A stretch of DNA of 64,000 nucleotides from Iodobacter fluviatilis (GTDB lineage: Bacteria > Pseudomonadota > Gammaproteobacteria > Burkholderiales > Chitinibacteraceae). The stretch covers positions 3,782,001 through 3,846,000 of the forward strand of contig NZ_CP025781.1 in NCBI RefSeq assembly GCF_004194535.1, written 5' to 3'. A program made the translations under genes and the position numbers. Under the pieces are notes generated by a model. The model saw only the letters and a program-made list of their open reading frames with translations, was not told the origin of the DNA and did not search any database. This document shows, piece after piece, positions 8,296 through 17,185 of the stretch (position 1 is its first letter; each line of letters opens with the position of its first letter).

Positions 8296-9462
8296 TTAAT
8301 CAGCCACCTTCAAAACCTCATAACACGCGCCCATGGTGTGGTAGTCGGTTTTACCGGCTGGTGATTTATGGGCGTCTATTTTTTTATTATCGGGGCTGAG
8401 CACGCGGTACCACGCGCCGTGTTGGTGGTCTACGAAGTGCGCCCAGCTGTAGGCCCAGATTTTGTCGTAGGCTTGCCAGTATTTTTCATCCCCTGTGCGG
8501 TCTGCCAGCAGGGCGGCGGCTGCGAGGGATTCGGCTTGCACCCAGAAGTATTTATCCTCATCGTATGGCTCGCCGTCCAAGTCGTAGCCGTAGATCAGCC
8601 CACCGTGTGCTTCGTCCCAGCCGGATGACATGGCGGTCTCAAACAACGCTCGGGCGCGCTCTAGGTGCCAAGGCTGTGGGGCGTGGCGGTCTAAAATGAG
8701 TAGCAGTTTGGCCCACTCGGTTTGGTGGCCGGTTTGGATGCCCCAAGGGCGGAAAATGTTGGTCTTGTTGCCCTTGTTGTATTGCAAATTGGGCGTCCAA
8801 TCAGTGCGGAAATGCTCCCAGATTGCCCCGTCGGTTAAGGCCGCTTGGCGCTGGGTAAAGTTGGCGGCCAGTAGTTTGGCCCGCTCTAAGTAGCGCGCTT
8901 CGCCGGTGGCTTCAAAGGCGGCCAGCATGGCTTCGCAGCCGTGCATATTGTCGTTTTGGCCGCGATAATCATCCAGCACCCAATCACTACTGGCTTCGCT
9001 GGCATAAACGCCGTATTCGGGTAGCCAGAAATGCTGCTCCATGGTGGCGAAAGTCTCGCTAAGCCATGCGTTTGCTTCATCCATGCCACATTGAATGGCG
9101 CAGCTGTAAGCCAGCATTACAAAAGCTAGGCCATAACAATGGTTGGTGGCGTCCAGAATTTCGCCGTTTTTAACTTCCCATGCGTAGCCGCCAGTTACTG
9201 GGTTGAGGTGCGCTTTGCGGATGAAATCTATGCCGTGCCTGACGCGTGCTTGATATTGGGCGTCACCGAACTGCAGCCACGCCATTGCATTATTAAAAAC
9301 AAAGCGAGTGGATGAAACCAGATGGCGCGTTTCACTATCGTAAACCGTGCCGTCATCCCTATAAAAATGATAAAAGCCCCCATTAGTATCGACCGAGATT
9401 GGGTCATAAAAGGCCATGGTATGGCGGATGTGCTTTAGTAAGAATTCTCGTGTACGGAACAT
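8296..9462 (-). CDS. AGE-family sugar epimerase/isomerase (mannose isomerase-like)
   Basis: A 388-residue (alpha/alpha)6-barrel enzyme of the N-acylglucosamine 2-epimerase superfamily. Recognisable blocks are FYDPISVDTNGGFYHFYRDD, TRFVFNNAMAWLQFGD, NHCYGLAFVMLAYSCA, QNDNMHGCEAMLAAFEATGE and IQTGHQTEWAKLLLIL, which contribute family His and acid residues. Members of this type interconvert mannose and fructose, or act on related sugars. Its place 3 bp downstream of a GH125 mannosidase remnant and in line with a glycosidase and a sugar kinase supports mannose-fructose isomerisation. It is the only clearly intact short gene of this operon. Confidence 0.8.
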   Translation of the reverse strand: MFRTREFLLKHIRHTMAFYDPISVDTNGGFYHFYRDDGTVYDSETRHLVSSTRFVFNNAMAWLQFGDAQYQARVRHGIDFIRKAHLNPVTGGYAWEVKNGEILDATNHCYGLAFVMLAYSCAIQCGMDEANAWLSETFATMEQHFWLPEYGVYASEASSDWVLDDYRGQNDNMHGCEAMLAAFEATGEARYLERAKLLAANFTQRQAALTDGAIWEHFRTDWTPNLQYNKGNKTNIFRPWGIQTGHQTEWAKLLLILDRHAPQPWHLERARALFETAMSSGWDEAHGGLIYGYDLDGEPYDEDKYFWVQAESLAAAALLADRTGDEKYWQAYDKIWAYSWAHFVDHQHGAWYRVLSPDNKKIDAHKSPAGKTDYHTMGACYEVLKVAD

Positions 9463-9465
9463 GAC

Positions 9466-10380
9466 TCAATCCTTCTTTAGTAATAAATGGGGGCGGTTTT
9501 CTGCCAGCTTGCTGATCAGCTCACCCAATAGGGTGTTGGCCCATGCAAACCAGCTGCGGGTAAAGCGGGCGGGCTGGTCTGCCGCAAAAAATTCGTGCAT
9601 TAGCCATGTGTTGGCGTGGCTGGTTTTTAGCATCTGCAGGCAGTGGTGGATTTCATCGTCTGATCGCTAGCAGCCTGTCGGACTTAGACGGTCGAAGCGA
9701 AAAATCGCATGATCGAGACCAGATTTTGCCGGATTTGCAGCGCCAATAACGAGCTATTGGTCAAAAATCTGGTGAAATATAGGCCGATCAGGTGATTTTG
9801 CAGCTGATTGATGTTAAGTCCGACAGGCTGCTAGATAGGGGAGTGATAACAGGCTGGGGATATTGGCGTCGTCCATCAGCAGTACACTGCCATAGCCGTC
9901 TACCTCAAAGGCATAGACTACGCCATGTTTAGGGTGCTGAACAATGGCACATTGTTGCAGGGCCACGGCCACTTCATCGGCGAGCGCTTCATTGGCTGGC
10001 AAAGGCGCTATCGCCAAATAGCGCGCTGAGCATATCAGAGAGCTGGCGTAGGCTAACAACAGCAAAAAATTAGATGGCACCAGAAAAGGAAAAACGGTGG
10101 CGTCGTCTGATGGCCTAAACATCGATGCAATCAGCCCCACTGGTTTGGTTGAATTGCCCCAGCCATCACAAGGTAGGGTATTGGCCTGCTAACTGCCGCT
10201 GCGGGTAAAAGAGTAGGGGCTATCAGGTAGATTGTTTACAGTTTTAAACACCACCGTGGTATCGAGTGTATTGGGGTAACACTGGCTAAATAGTTTTTGT
10301 AAATCAAGATCGCTGATCTGGCTGCTGCTTTTCTGAATATGGACGGCAACGGCGGGGCTATTGAATTTTTGTGCTAGCAA
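9466..10380 (-). pseudogene. GH125 exo-alpha-mannosidase, broken and interrupted by a MITE
   Basis: Three pieces of a GH125 (metal-independent alpha-mannosidase) can be read in order on the minus strand. The N-terminal piece has DLDLQKLFSQCYPNTLDTTV. After an in-frame TAG (about 10190) the frame continues WGNSTKPVGLIASMFRPSDD, VYAFEVDGYGSVLLMDD and ANIPSLLSLPYL. The MITE at 9671-9830 then interrupts. Beyond it the C terminus resumes: SDDEIHHCLQMLKTS, MHEFF, FTRSWFAWANTLLGELI. The part with the family's active-site strand (GD-aMWLRDSs) and the stretch between PYL and SDDEI (some 80-90 residues in relatives) are missing. So at least two deletions, a stop and an insertion have accumulated. Confidence 0.85.
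9667..9834. mobile_element. MITE copy A (160 bp, CTAG-flanked)
   Basis: A 160-bp non-coding element (9671-9830) with perfect terminal inverted repeats beginning CAGCCTGTCGGACTTA, flanked on each side by CTAG (9667-9670 and 9831-9834). No gene is inside. Two more copies are at 14451-14611 and 57571-57726. The CTAG flanks fit a 4-bp target duplication as seen with some IS5-group transposases, though CTAG is itself palindromic and could be part of the ends. It lies inside the GH125 gene remnant. Confidence 0.85.
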
Positions 10381-10488
10381 GGTAAGCCTCGGGTAAAGAG
10401 GCGGAGTTAAGGCGGAGTAATAAACTTAAATCGAGGAATAAAATAGCAGGGCGCAGCGAGCCGCGCCCCTAAGATATTAAGACGTGGC

Positions 10489-13400
10489 TTAATGCGTACC
10501 CGCTAGATGATGGCTGACTTTGTGTTTACGTAAGCGTGCTGTGACTTTCCCTTCTGCATCTGTGGCAAATAAGACAGCTCGCTGGCTGGCCAACGTTAGC
10601 GAATACACCATATTGTTGGCTTTATCACTAAAGCTGATGGCCTCTTCCTGCCCTGATTCATTCACCAAAATCCACAAAGCGCCTTGCTCAAAGCTGAGCT
10701 TTTGTGCAAACACGCCTGGTTGCTCGCCAGATAGCCAGTGAAACGGTGCGCTGATACCGGCCCAGTCCATCGCGGCTTGATAAAGTGCTAGTAAGGGCTC
10801 GGTGCGCTCGTTCATTTCTAAGGGTAGCGGGCACCAGAGCAGATTGCCGCTGGTTTGCAATTGTGTGCTGGCGTTGCCTTTGCAAAGTTTGGCTATTTTG
10901 TTACCACCAAAACTGGCGCGGTATTTTTGGCTACCGATATGAAGCACTTCTTCGCGCTGCAAATTGCAGGTCGCGGATTCGCTTAATAGCGGTGAGCAGC
11001 GCTGCCAGTAGGCGTCTAAATCGCAGGGGCCGGTGAGTAGGATGGGCGTTTTGCATTGCTGTATCCAGTCTCGTGCGGCTTGTGATAGGGCGTGTGGGCT
11101 GGGGATGATGATGAGCTTGGCGGGGGCGTGGTCTAGATCGCTGAGTTTATATTCGCTGATGGCGCGTACCGGCATTTTTAGCTCGTATTGCATCACCCGC
11201 ACCAAGCGTTGCGTGGCTTCTAGCGCAAAGCGGCGGTTGCCGTAATCGTTGCTAAAGGGGTAAATTACCGCGATGTCTTCAAGCTGACGATTTTTCATAA
11301 GCGGAGCAAGGGTTTTAAAGAAGCTGCCGTAATCTTCACTGATCATGGCTTCTGGTTTACGCGTGCCATCGGCGCGGCATGCGCCGATATGCGATTCGTT
11401 GATGTTATCCATGTGGTAGTTGATATTCCACAGCCACTGCACCGCCCCTGCTCCGCCATTGATAAAGGCGTAAGCATATTTGCGCTCTAGCATATAGGCC
11501 AGTTCGGTTTCGCTGCGCTTACTGCGCCCATTGGGGCTTTCGATATGCATGATGCCGGTTTCTTGCACCAGGCTTGGTTTGTTGGGCGTTTTGCTGAAAA
11601 TACTATCCCATGCTAAATCGTCGTTTAGCCACCAGCTATGCACATTGGTGTAATCCACTTCGTCAGCAAAAAACATAGGGGAAGGACGCTGCATGCCCAG
11701 TGCCTCGTCTTGCCCCACGGTAACCAGCCGCTGTGGTGCAATAGCGCTGAGCGTGCTGCGTAAATCGTTTACCCAACGTTTGTGCATGGCCTGAGTAAAT
11801 AAGGTGTAATCCAGCCAGATGCCGTGTTGCTTGGGTGAAATCTCGGTGGGATTAAATGCCACTTCCTGCGCGTTTGGCGGGAGTACAGTATGCCAGTCGG
11901 GTAGCGAAGTAGGGCTTTGCCCCCAGCGCTGTTGCCAGATGTTGATGTCGCTATGTTGTTGTTGCAACCAGTTCCTAAAGGCGGCAATTTCAACGGGATC
12001 TTGCACGCTGCGCGGCCCAAGAAAAATCTGCTCTGGGTTAAACATCGAAGGTTCGTTGATTAAATCCCAATGCACATAGCTGGTGTTTTTATGGCGGCTA
12101 ACAATGGCGCTGATAAAGCGTTTTTGCGCGGCAATGGCGCGTGGGTCCAGATAGGGGTTATGGCCTTCCCATGTCTCTGGGGTAAAAGTAAAAAAGGTAA
12201 AGCAGGTTTCTAGATTGTGGCGCTTGGCGCAATGCAAGAATGCATCAATGGCACGTAAGGCGGCTTCTTGGGCGTGCCCGTCAGCAAACATAATCTGCCG
12301 CCAAGCCGTCCAGATGCCCGTGCGAATATAGTTAATGCCCATGCGGGCAAATTCGGCCATGTCCTCATCCCAAGCTGCGGGGTTGGGTAGCTGCAAAAAC
12401 TTGCGATGCACATCGCTGGCCATGTAAGTCATGCCGACAATCGGTACGGGTTTGCCGCCACGGGTAAAGTAATCGCGTCCAGCAGAAAGTGGCTGGCCTT
12501 CTTCAAGCAGGCGGTGATCGCGCCCCCAAAAGCCTTGGCGCATTTCGCGTACTTCACCAAACGCTGAAATCGCCTTGCAATGGATGGCGTAATAGCCATG
12601 CAAAATCACCGTCGGCAGGGTACTGCGGTGAAAGACCGGCCCGTTGATATGAGTCGTTAGCGCCAGTGTTTCTTGCAGTATGACTTTGCCTGCGTAGCGC
12701 GTAGTAATCTCTATTTGCCATTGACAGCAGGCATTGGGGCGCAGCGCTTCAAGCTGCAAGCTGTATGTAGGCACTTCGCTAGGGTAGTAGCAGGCAAAGT
12801 CTGGCTTGATCCAGATCTCGGTTGTGCCTTTGGCACAAGATTTGGCCCAATCGAGCAGCGCTTCACCACCGCCTTGCTCCCAAAATAAGGCGCTGCTGTC
12901 GATATTGGCAAATAGCCAGCGGCTGCCTGCAAATATGCCGCGATGATTTTCGATTAAGACCACTGGGGCAGCAATAGCGCGCCCAGCAGTATCATTGGCG
13001 GTAATTAATGGATAAATACGGGCATCCATCGGCCCGCTAGAGCTAGATTCTTTAGGGCAGTCTTTATGCTTGGTCGGCATTAATACAAAGCCGCAGGTGC
13101 TGGCTTGGGCTTGGAAAAGATGGGTTTTATCGGCAAGGAGCGGGTATTCAGTGCCGGCTTCAATGCTTTGTGCATCGCTATTATCAATAGCAAGCATTTC
13201 ATGGATGTTTAAATCTTTAAACAAGGGGCAGGGCTGGGAGAAGGGCATATTGCCCAAGCTGACTAAATTACCGCCATTTTGTAAAAAATACAGCAATGCA
13301 GGCCAAGCATTACTGGGAAAAAAAGGGCCGTGGGTGTTAACGAAGCAGCTGCCGTGCGATGCGCTGCTTAGCGCATTAATCAAGGTATTGCTGTCTGCTA

Positions 13401-13494
13401 GCGTGCCGTATTCTTGCCAAAGAGCCAGGTCTTCTTGTTGAGGACGCTCGCCGTGGTAGGCTCGTTTTTCATCGTAAAAAAAAATGGCACTCAT
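10489..13494 (-). CDS. Large clan GH-A glycoside hydrolase (beta-mannosidase/beta-galactosidase-like)
   Basis: A 1001-residue protein. ATG 13494 is preferred over the longer frame because GAAGGA lies just upstream and the ATG overlaps the kinase stop (ATGA). The centre is a TIM barrel: GGKPVPIVGMTYMASDVH, MGINYIRTGIWTAWRQIM, the acid/base Glu in HWDLINEPS, and a likely nucleophile Glu in PSLVQETGI. The N-terminal 250 residues look like a glutamine-amidotransferase-like or beta-sandwich accessory domain. No signal peptide is seen, so it probably acts on imported oligosaccharides in the cytoplasm. Context (alpha-mannosidase remnant, AGE epimerase, PfkB kinase) suggests mannoside use, but the exact GH family is uncertain. 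Confidence 0.7.
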   Translation of the reverse strand: MSAIFFYDEKRAYHGERPQQEDLALWQEYGTLADSNTLINALSSASHGSCFVNTHGPFFPSNAWPALLYFLQNGGNLVSLGNMPFSQPCPLFKDLNIHEMLAIDNSDAQSIEAGTEYPLLADKTHLFQAQASTCGFVLMPTKHKDCPKESSSSGPMDARIYPLITANDTAGRAIAAPVVLIENHRGIFAGSRWLFANIDSSALFWEQGGGEALLDWAKSCAKGTTEIWIKPDFACYYPSEVPTYSLQLEALRPNACCQWQIEITTRYAGKVILQETLALTTHINGPVFHRSTLPTVILHGYYAIHCKAISAFGEVREMRQGFWGRDHRLLEEGQPLSAGRDYFTRGGKPVPIVGMTYMASDVHRKFLQLPNPAAWDEDMAEFARMGINYIRTGIWTAWRQIMFADGHAQEAALRAIDAFLHCAKRHNLETCFTFFTFTPETWEGHNPYLDPRAIAAQKRFISAIVSRHKNTSYVHWDLINEPSMFNPEQIFLGPRSVQDPVEIAAFRNWLQQQHSDINIWQQRWGQSPTSLPDWHTVLPPNAQEVAFNPTEISPKQHGIWLDYTLFTQAMHKRWVNDLRSTLSAIAPQRLVTVGQDEALGMQRPSPMFFADEVDYTNVHSWWLNDDLAWDSIFSKTPNKPSLVQETGIMHIESPNGRSKRSETELAYMLERKYAYAFINGGAGAVQWLWNINYHMDNINESHIGACRADGTRKPEAMISEDYGSFFKTLAPLMKNRQLEDIAVIYPFSNDYGNRRFALEATQRLVRVMQYELKMPVRAISEYKLSDLDHAPAKLIIIPSPHALSQAARDWIQQCKTPILLTGPCDLDAYWQRCSPLLSESATCNLQREEVLHIGSQKYRASFGGNKIAKLCKGNASTQLQTSGNLLWCPLPLEMNERTEPLLALYQAAMDWAGISAPFHWLSGEQPGVFAQKLSFEQGALWILVNESGQEEAISFSDKANNMVYSLTLASQRAVLFATDAEGKVTARLRKHKVSHHLAGTH

Positions 13495-13910
13495 GCGTTT
13501 TCCTTCAGCAGGTTTTGTACTTTGGCAGGGGATGGGGCAAATGCACCTGAGTATTGGCAAGCGGCTACCGCACTGGCCGCAGCAAAGCGGGCATGCTCTT
13601 TTGAGCTGGCTTGCGGCTGTGTGAGTAAACTAGTCAGCCACTCACCCATACTGGCATCTCCAGCCCCCACAGTATCGATTACATTTACCTTGTTTGCGGG
13701 GGCAAATTGCTTTCTACCCTTTTCTATCAGTTGTAACCCCTCTGCGCCTTGTGTATACAGAATGCTGGCATGGCCCGCCCATATACATACTTGATTAAGT
13801 GCAATTTCAACGGGGGTATCGGGCATAAGGTGGAGGAGGTCTTCGTCAGATAGTTTTACGTAATCAGCCAGCCCTAGGGGCTGTTGGCAGGGCCGTTGGG
13901 GAGTTTGCAT
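13491..13910 (-). pseudogene. PfkB-family sugar kinase (fructokinase-like), 5'-truncated
   Basis: This 139-codon frame is the C-terminal half of a ribokinase/PfkB kinase. It has ADYVKLSDEDLLHL, the substrate-side VCIWAGHASILYTQGAEG, and the catalytic signature NVIDTVGAGDASMGEWL with the base Asp. A full enzyme is about 300 residues and starts with the sugar-binding lid, which is absent. Only 114 bp separate this fragment from the next gene, so the missing half has been physically lost. In an intact operon it would phosphorylate the fructose made by the AGE isomerase. The stop overlaps the glycosidase start by 4 bp. Confidence 0.8.
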
Positions 13911-14024
13911 GGGAAATCCTGTGCTTTTTATGCATCCAGAGAGAATTGATGAGTAGGCCTAATATGTTTTAATTTCAATGGCGTATATATTGGTAGTGAT
14001 TTAAAAAATATCAAAGGAAAACGA

Positions 14025-14450
14025 ATGAAAACTGTATTTTTAATTACTTTGTTGTTAACGGGTGCAGTAAATGCAGAAATTTACAAATGGAAAGATGATG
14101 CGGGTGTCATGCATTATTCTGATCAGCCCCCTAAGGACAATAAAGCCGATATCGTAAAGACCAAAGATTTACCTGTGAATTCCATCGCTGGGGCACGTAA
14201 AGAGGCATCTGCCGCCAGTGGTGTGGCGATTAAAGCGAGCAGCCCCGCAGCTGCAAGCGTGCCGGTGGTCGCCAAGGGTGAAAAAGATGAAAAAGCTTGT
14301 AAAGAAGCCATGGCGCGATTAGGTTATTTACAAGGAACAAAAAAGTTTTCGAGTGTGAATGAAAAGGGCAAGCTTGAATTTATGGAGTCGGCACAAAGGA
14401 AATCTGAAACCAGTAGTGTTGAGGCCAGTATTAAGCGTTTTTGCCCCTAG
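14025..14450 (+). CDS. DUF4124 domain-containing exported protein
   Basis: A 141-residue protein with a signal peptide (MKTVFLITLLLTGAVNA) followed at once by the DUF4124 signature EIYKWKDDAGVMHYSDQPP. The rest is a low-complexity Ala/Ser-rich linker and a short C-terminal helix region. DUF4124 proteins are common in beta- and gammaproteobacteria, and their function is unknown. GGAAA lies upstream of the start. The stop codon TAG is part of the CTAG flank of the adjoining MITE copy B, so the original 3' end may have been slightly altered by that insertion. Confidence 0.8.
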   Translation: MKTVFLITLLLTGAVNAEIYKWKDDAGVMHYSDQPPKDNKADIVKTKDLPVNSIAGARKEASAASGVAIKASSPAAASVPVVAKGEKDEKACKEAMARLGYLQGTKKFSSVNEKGKLEFMESAQRKSETSSVEASIKRFCP

Positions 14451-14615
14451 CAGCCTGTCGGACTTAAGCGATCGTAGCGAGGGAAAGACCGGTTTGAGAC
14501 AGATTTCGTGGGTTTTTGAGGCGAATAGCTGGCTATTGAACGAGAAAATGCGTGAAATATAGCCAAATCCGGCTTTTCCGTAGTAGATCAAGTCTTAAGT
14601 CCGACAGGCTGCTAG
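14447..14615. mobile_element. MITE copy B (161 bp, CTAG-flanked)
   Basis: The element covers 14451-14611, with the same terminal repeats (CAGCCTGTCGGACTTA) as copies A and C and CTAG on both sides. The interior has diverged strongly from copies A and C, but keeps the same length and arrangement. This suggests an older insertion or a separate subfamily. It starts directly at the DUF4124 stop codon. Confidence 0.85.
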
Positions 14616-14642
14616 ATAGTAAGCTCAGTATTCATTATTTTA

Positions 14643-14670
14643 AAACCGCCCATTTGAGGCGGTTTTTTTT
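14643..14670 (+). terminator. Rho-independent terminator
   Basis: The stem AACCGCC...GGCGGTT with a 7-base loop is followed by eight T. It lies behind the DUF4124 gene, beyond the MITE, and insulates the stressosome operon from upstream transcription. Confidence 0.8.
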
Positions 14671-14747
14671 GTCACTCGTGTCTAAAATTACAATTTTATG
14701 CCTTATTCTTTCTTTATTCTTTCTATATTATTTTTATTTTGTGTGAA

Positions 14748-14804
14748 TCTAGAAAGTTTTAGGTTATATATTGCAAAAATCCTTTCGTCTAGCTATCTAG
14801 AAAG
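14748..14804 (+). promoter_or_regulatory. Direct repeats upstream of the stressosome operon
   Basis: The 9-mer TCTAGAAAG occurs twice (14748-14756 and 14796-14804), 48 bp between starts, in a strongly AT-rich stretch 110-170 bp before rsbR. This is a plausible regulator-binding or promoter region. No clean sigma-70 hexamer pair could be chosen. Confidence 0.3.
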
Positions 14805-14916
14805 ACAGTAGTCTTTTGTTGCTCAGCTTTCATGAATTTTCTTTTGACCGTTTGCGGCTGTTTTTTTGCAAAAGCATGGTTTTTGTCAGTTTTAAGTAAT
14901 GCAAAGGAGAATGAAT

Positions 14917-15819
14917 ATGCATGAAAATACCAGCCAAACATCGATCAAAGATGTGATGCGCTTGCATGATATTGACGAAGTAGATCTTGAAGTGGTGCGT
15001 AAATATGGGGCCTTGGTGATGCCAAGGATGTCCGAGTACATTACTCATTTTTATGAATGGATGCGTGAGCTGCCAGAGTACCAAGCACTGATGGCTAACG
15101 ATGAGGTTAAAAAACGCGCACAAAGTGCCCAGCTTAACTACTGGAAAACTTTTTTTTCTGCACACTTAGATGAAGCCTATCTTGAAGATCGCCGTCGCCT
15201 CGGTGAAACCCATGCGCGGATTGGCTTATCACTGCCTAGCTATTTTGCAGGAATGAATTATTCCTTTGTATTGTTTACTAAGAAATTGTATGACGGTGGT
15301 TTATTTAGTGAAGAGTACGGCAAGGCCGTGGCTGCCATTACAAAGTTATTGCATTTAGATACCACCATTGTAGTGGAAACGTATAGCAGATTAATTAATG
15401 AGCGCATTAATGATCAAAGCCGCGCATTAATGGAGATGTCCACGCCGGTCACGATGATTTGGCAGGATATTTTAATGCTGCCAGTGGTGGGGATTATTGA
15501 TTCCAAACGGGCACAAGACATTATGGCGGCGATCTTGTTGAAAATTTCTGAAACCCGTGCCCGTGTTTTTATTATGGATATATCGGGAGTGGCGATTGTG
15601 GATTCTGGAGTGGCAAATCACTTAATTAAAATCACCAAAGCCACGCGCTTGATGGGCTGTACTAGCCTGATATCAGGGGTATCTCCTTCTATTGCGCAAA
15701 CGATTGTGCATTTGGGAATTGATATTGAAGGGATGACCACACACGCCACGCTGCGTGATGCCCTAGAGCAAGCTTTTAAGAGTGTAGGGATCAGGATGAA
15801 GCGAATTGATGAGGCTTAG
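14917..15819 (+). CDS. rsbR: RsbR-type stressosome sensor with globin domain
   Basis: A 300-residue protein; ATG 14917 is chosen because AAGGAG sits 7 bp upstream. Residues about 1-155 form a globin-coupled-sensor (protoglobin-like) domain with the likely proximal haem His99 in THARIGLSLPSYFAGMNY. Residues about 185-295 form a STAS domain (FIMDISGVAIVDSGVANHL). Ser230 takes the place of the RsbRA phospho-Thr171, and Thr262 (in SIAQTIVHLG) matches the second RsbRA site. RsbR and RsbS build the stressosome that holds the kinase RsbT until a signal arrives. The globin suggests oxygen or another haem ligand as input. It is the first gene of a five-gene operon. Confidence 0.88.
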   Translation: MHENTSQTSIKDVMRLHDIDEVDLEVVRKYGALVMPRMSEYITHFYEWMRELPEYQALMANDEVKKRAQSAQLNYWKTFFSAHLDEAYLEDRRRLGETHARIGLSLPSYFAGMNYSFVLFTKKLYDGGLFSEEYGKAVAAITKLLHLDTTIVVETYSRLINERINDQSRALMEMSTPVTMIWQDILMLPVVGIIDSKRAQDIMAAILLKISETRARVFIMDISGVAIVDSGVANHLIKITKATRLMGCTSLISGVSPSIAQTIVHLGIDIEGMTTHATLRDALEQAFKSVGIRMKRIDEA

Positions 15820-15828
15820 GGGGCGATA

Positions 15829-16197
15829 ATGGATGAGCGTGAATCGGGGGGAGGCGTCGCTATTTCTGTGGTGGAAGATGCTTTACTTGCCTGCGTGCAG
15901 AGTGATTTGCGGCCCTCTACGATGATCGCGCTGCAAAGCAAATTATTGCAACAGGTCATTAAAGTAGCTGCGAAAGGGGTGATGGTTGATTTGTCCGAAG
16001 TAGACGCATTGGATGTGGATGGGTTTACAGCCTTAGTCGATTTAACGCAGATGCTAAAAATTATGGGGGCAAAAACTGTTTTTATCGGCTTTAGGCCAGG
16101 CGTGGTTGCCGGTTTAGCGGCGTTAGATAGTGATTTATCTGCGCTGCGTGGCTGTCAGACTATTCGACAAGCATTGGATTTACTACATGAAACCTAG
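15829..16197 (+). CDS. rsbS: RsbS-like STAS scaffold protein
   Basis: A 122-residue single STAS domain, 9 bp after rsbR, with GGGGG as ribosome site. It aligns without gaps to B. subtilis RsbS around the phospho-site (VDLSEVDALDVDGFTALVDL against recalled VIDLTSVDMIDSFIAK). At that point the Ser59 equivalent is Val63, so the usual RsbT target residue is absent. Position between rsbR and rsbT and the MLKIMGAKTVFIGFRPGV block support the RsbS identity. How RsbT release would work without that Ser is unclear; regulation may rely on the RsbR sites. The 3' end overlaps rsbT by 11 bp. Confidence 0.8.
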   Translation: MDERESGGGVAISVVEDALLACVQSDLRPSTMIALQSKLLQQVIKVAAKGVMVDLSEVDALDVDGFTALVDLTQMLKIMGAKTVFIGFRPGVVAGLAALDSDLSALRGCQTIRQALDLLHET

Positions 16198-16603
16198 CAT
16201 GGAAATGGCCACGGTTTGGCGAAACATTCGCAACGACGCAGATGTGGCCATGCTGGTGGCCTACACTTTTACTTTGGCCAAGCGGTGCGGATTTTCACCC
16301 GTTGCCGTCACTGAAATTACGACGGGCACTTCAGAGTTGGCCACCAATATTGTGAAATACGCAGGAGAAGGCGTGATGTCTTTTTCTTGGGTGGTGATTA
16401 AAAATCATGAAGGCCTTGAGGTAATGGCTGAGGATAGGGGCCCAGGGATAAAAAACATAGAACTTGCTATGTCTGAGCATTACAGTACCAAAGGAACATT
16501 GGGGTTGGGTTTGCCTGGGACGCGTCGTTTGGCGGATGAATTTGAGATTAGCTCAGAGTCAGAAATGGGAACTCGTGTCTTGTTTCGTAAATGGAAAAAC
16601 TAA
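16187..16603 (+). CDS. rsbT: RsbT-like serine/threonine switch kinase
   Basis: A 138-residue GHKL kinase starting inside the end of rsbS (ATG 16187; ATG 16199 is also possible). It has the N box SELATNIVKYAG, the G1 box DRGPGI and the G2 box GTLGLGLPGTRRLADEFEI, the full RsbT/SpoIIAB-type ATP site. RsbT phosphorylates RsbR and RsbS on activation, leaves the stressosome and binds a downstream partner. In Bacillus that partner is the RsbU phosphatase. Here no RsbU or sigma B is present, and the likely partner is the hybrid kinase encoded two genes on. Confidence 0.88.
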   Translation: MKPSMEMATVWRNIRNDADVAMLVAYTFTLAKRCGFSPVAVTEITTGTSELATNIVKYAGEGVMSFSWVVIKNHEGLEVMAEDRGPGIKNIELAMSEHYSTKGTLGLGLPGTRRLADEFEISSESEMGTRVLFRKWKN

Positions 16604-16606
16604 GCC

Positions 16607-17185
16607 ATGCACTTTGAATATGCACGTTGTTTGCGGCCTTGTTTTGGCGAAGTGGTGTGTGGTGATGGCACTTTTATCAAGCAAATGGAACATGGCGTGC
16701 TGGTCGGTATTTTGGATGTGCTGGGCCATGGGCCAGAGGCGCACGAGCTGGCTAGATTGTGTGAGCAGTGGCTAGAAGAAAACAGCAGTGAAGATATTGA
16801 GCTGATGCTTAAATCCTTGCATGAGCATATTCGTGGATCACGCGGAACGGCCATTACGATGGCTTTTTTAGGTAATGATGGTAATGCTAAATGCGTAACT
16901 ATAGGCAATACGGTGATGCGTAAATTAGGCAAGGATTGCTATACCTTTCCTGCGCAGGCGGGCACTTTAGGCATTATTTTACGCAGTATGCGCATCGAGA
17001 CGTTTAGCTTTAGAAGTGACGATGTGTTTGTTTTGGCGACGGATGGTATACAGGAACATATTGCTGCGGATGATATTTTGCTAGAGCGCAGAAATACCTT
17101 GAACCAGATGGTTGCAAATTTGCTAAGCCGTTTCGGTAAGCTTTATGACGATGCCACTTGTCTGGCGATAAAGTGCACATTATGA
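16607..17185 (+). CDS. rsbX: RsbX-like PP2C/SpoIIE-type phosphatase
   Basis: A 192-residue PP2C-type phosphatase, 3 bp after rsbT. Metal-site motifs are [34 protein letters not shown] and DDATCLAIK, and [12 protein letters not shown] matches the SpoIIE/RsbX core. RsbX removes phosphate from RsbR and RsbS and resets the stressosome. The small size and lack of an N-terminal partner-binding domain separate it from RsbU. Its stop overlaps the kinase start (ATGA), so the two genes are probably translationally coupled. Confidence 0.85.
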   Translation: MHFEYARCLRPCFGEVVCGDGTFIKQMEHGVLVGILDVLGHGPEAHELARLCEQWLEENSSEDIELMLKSLHEHIRGSRGTAITMAFLGNDGNAKCVTIGNTVMRKLGKDCYTFPAQAGTLGIILRSMRIETFSFRSDDVFVLATDGIQEHIAADDILLERRNTLNQMVANLLSRFGKLYDDATCLAIKCTL

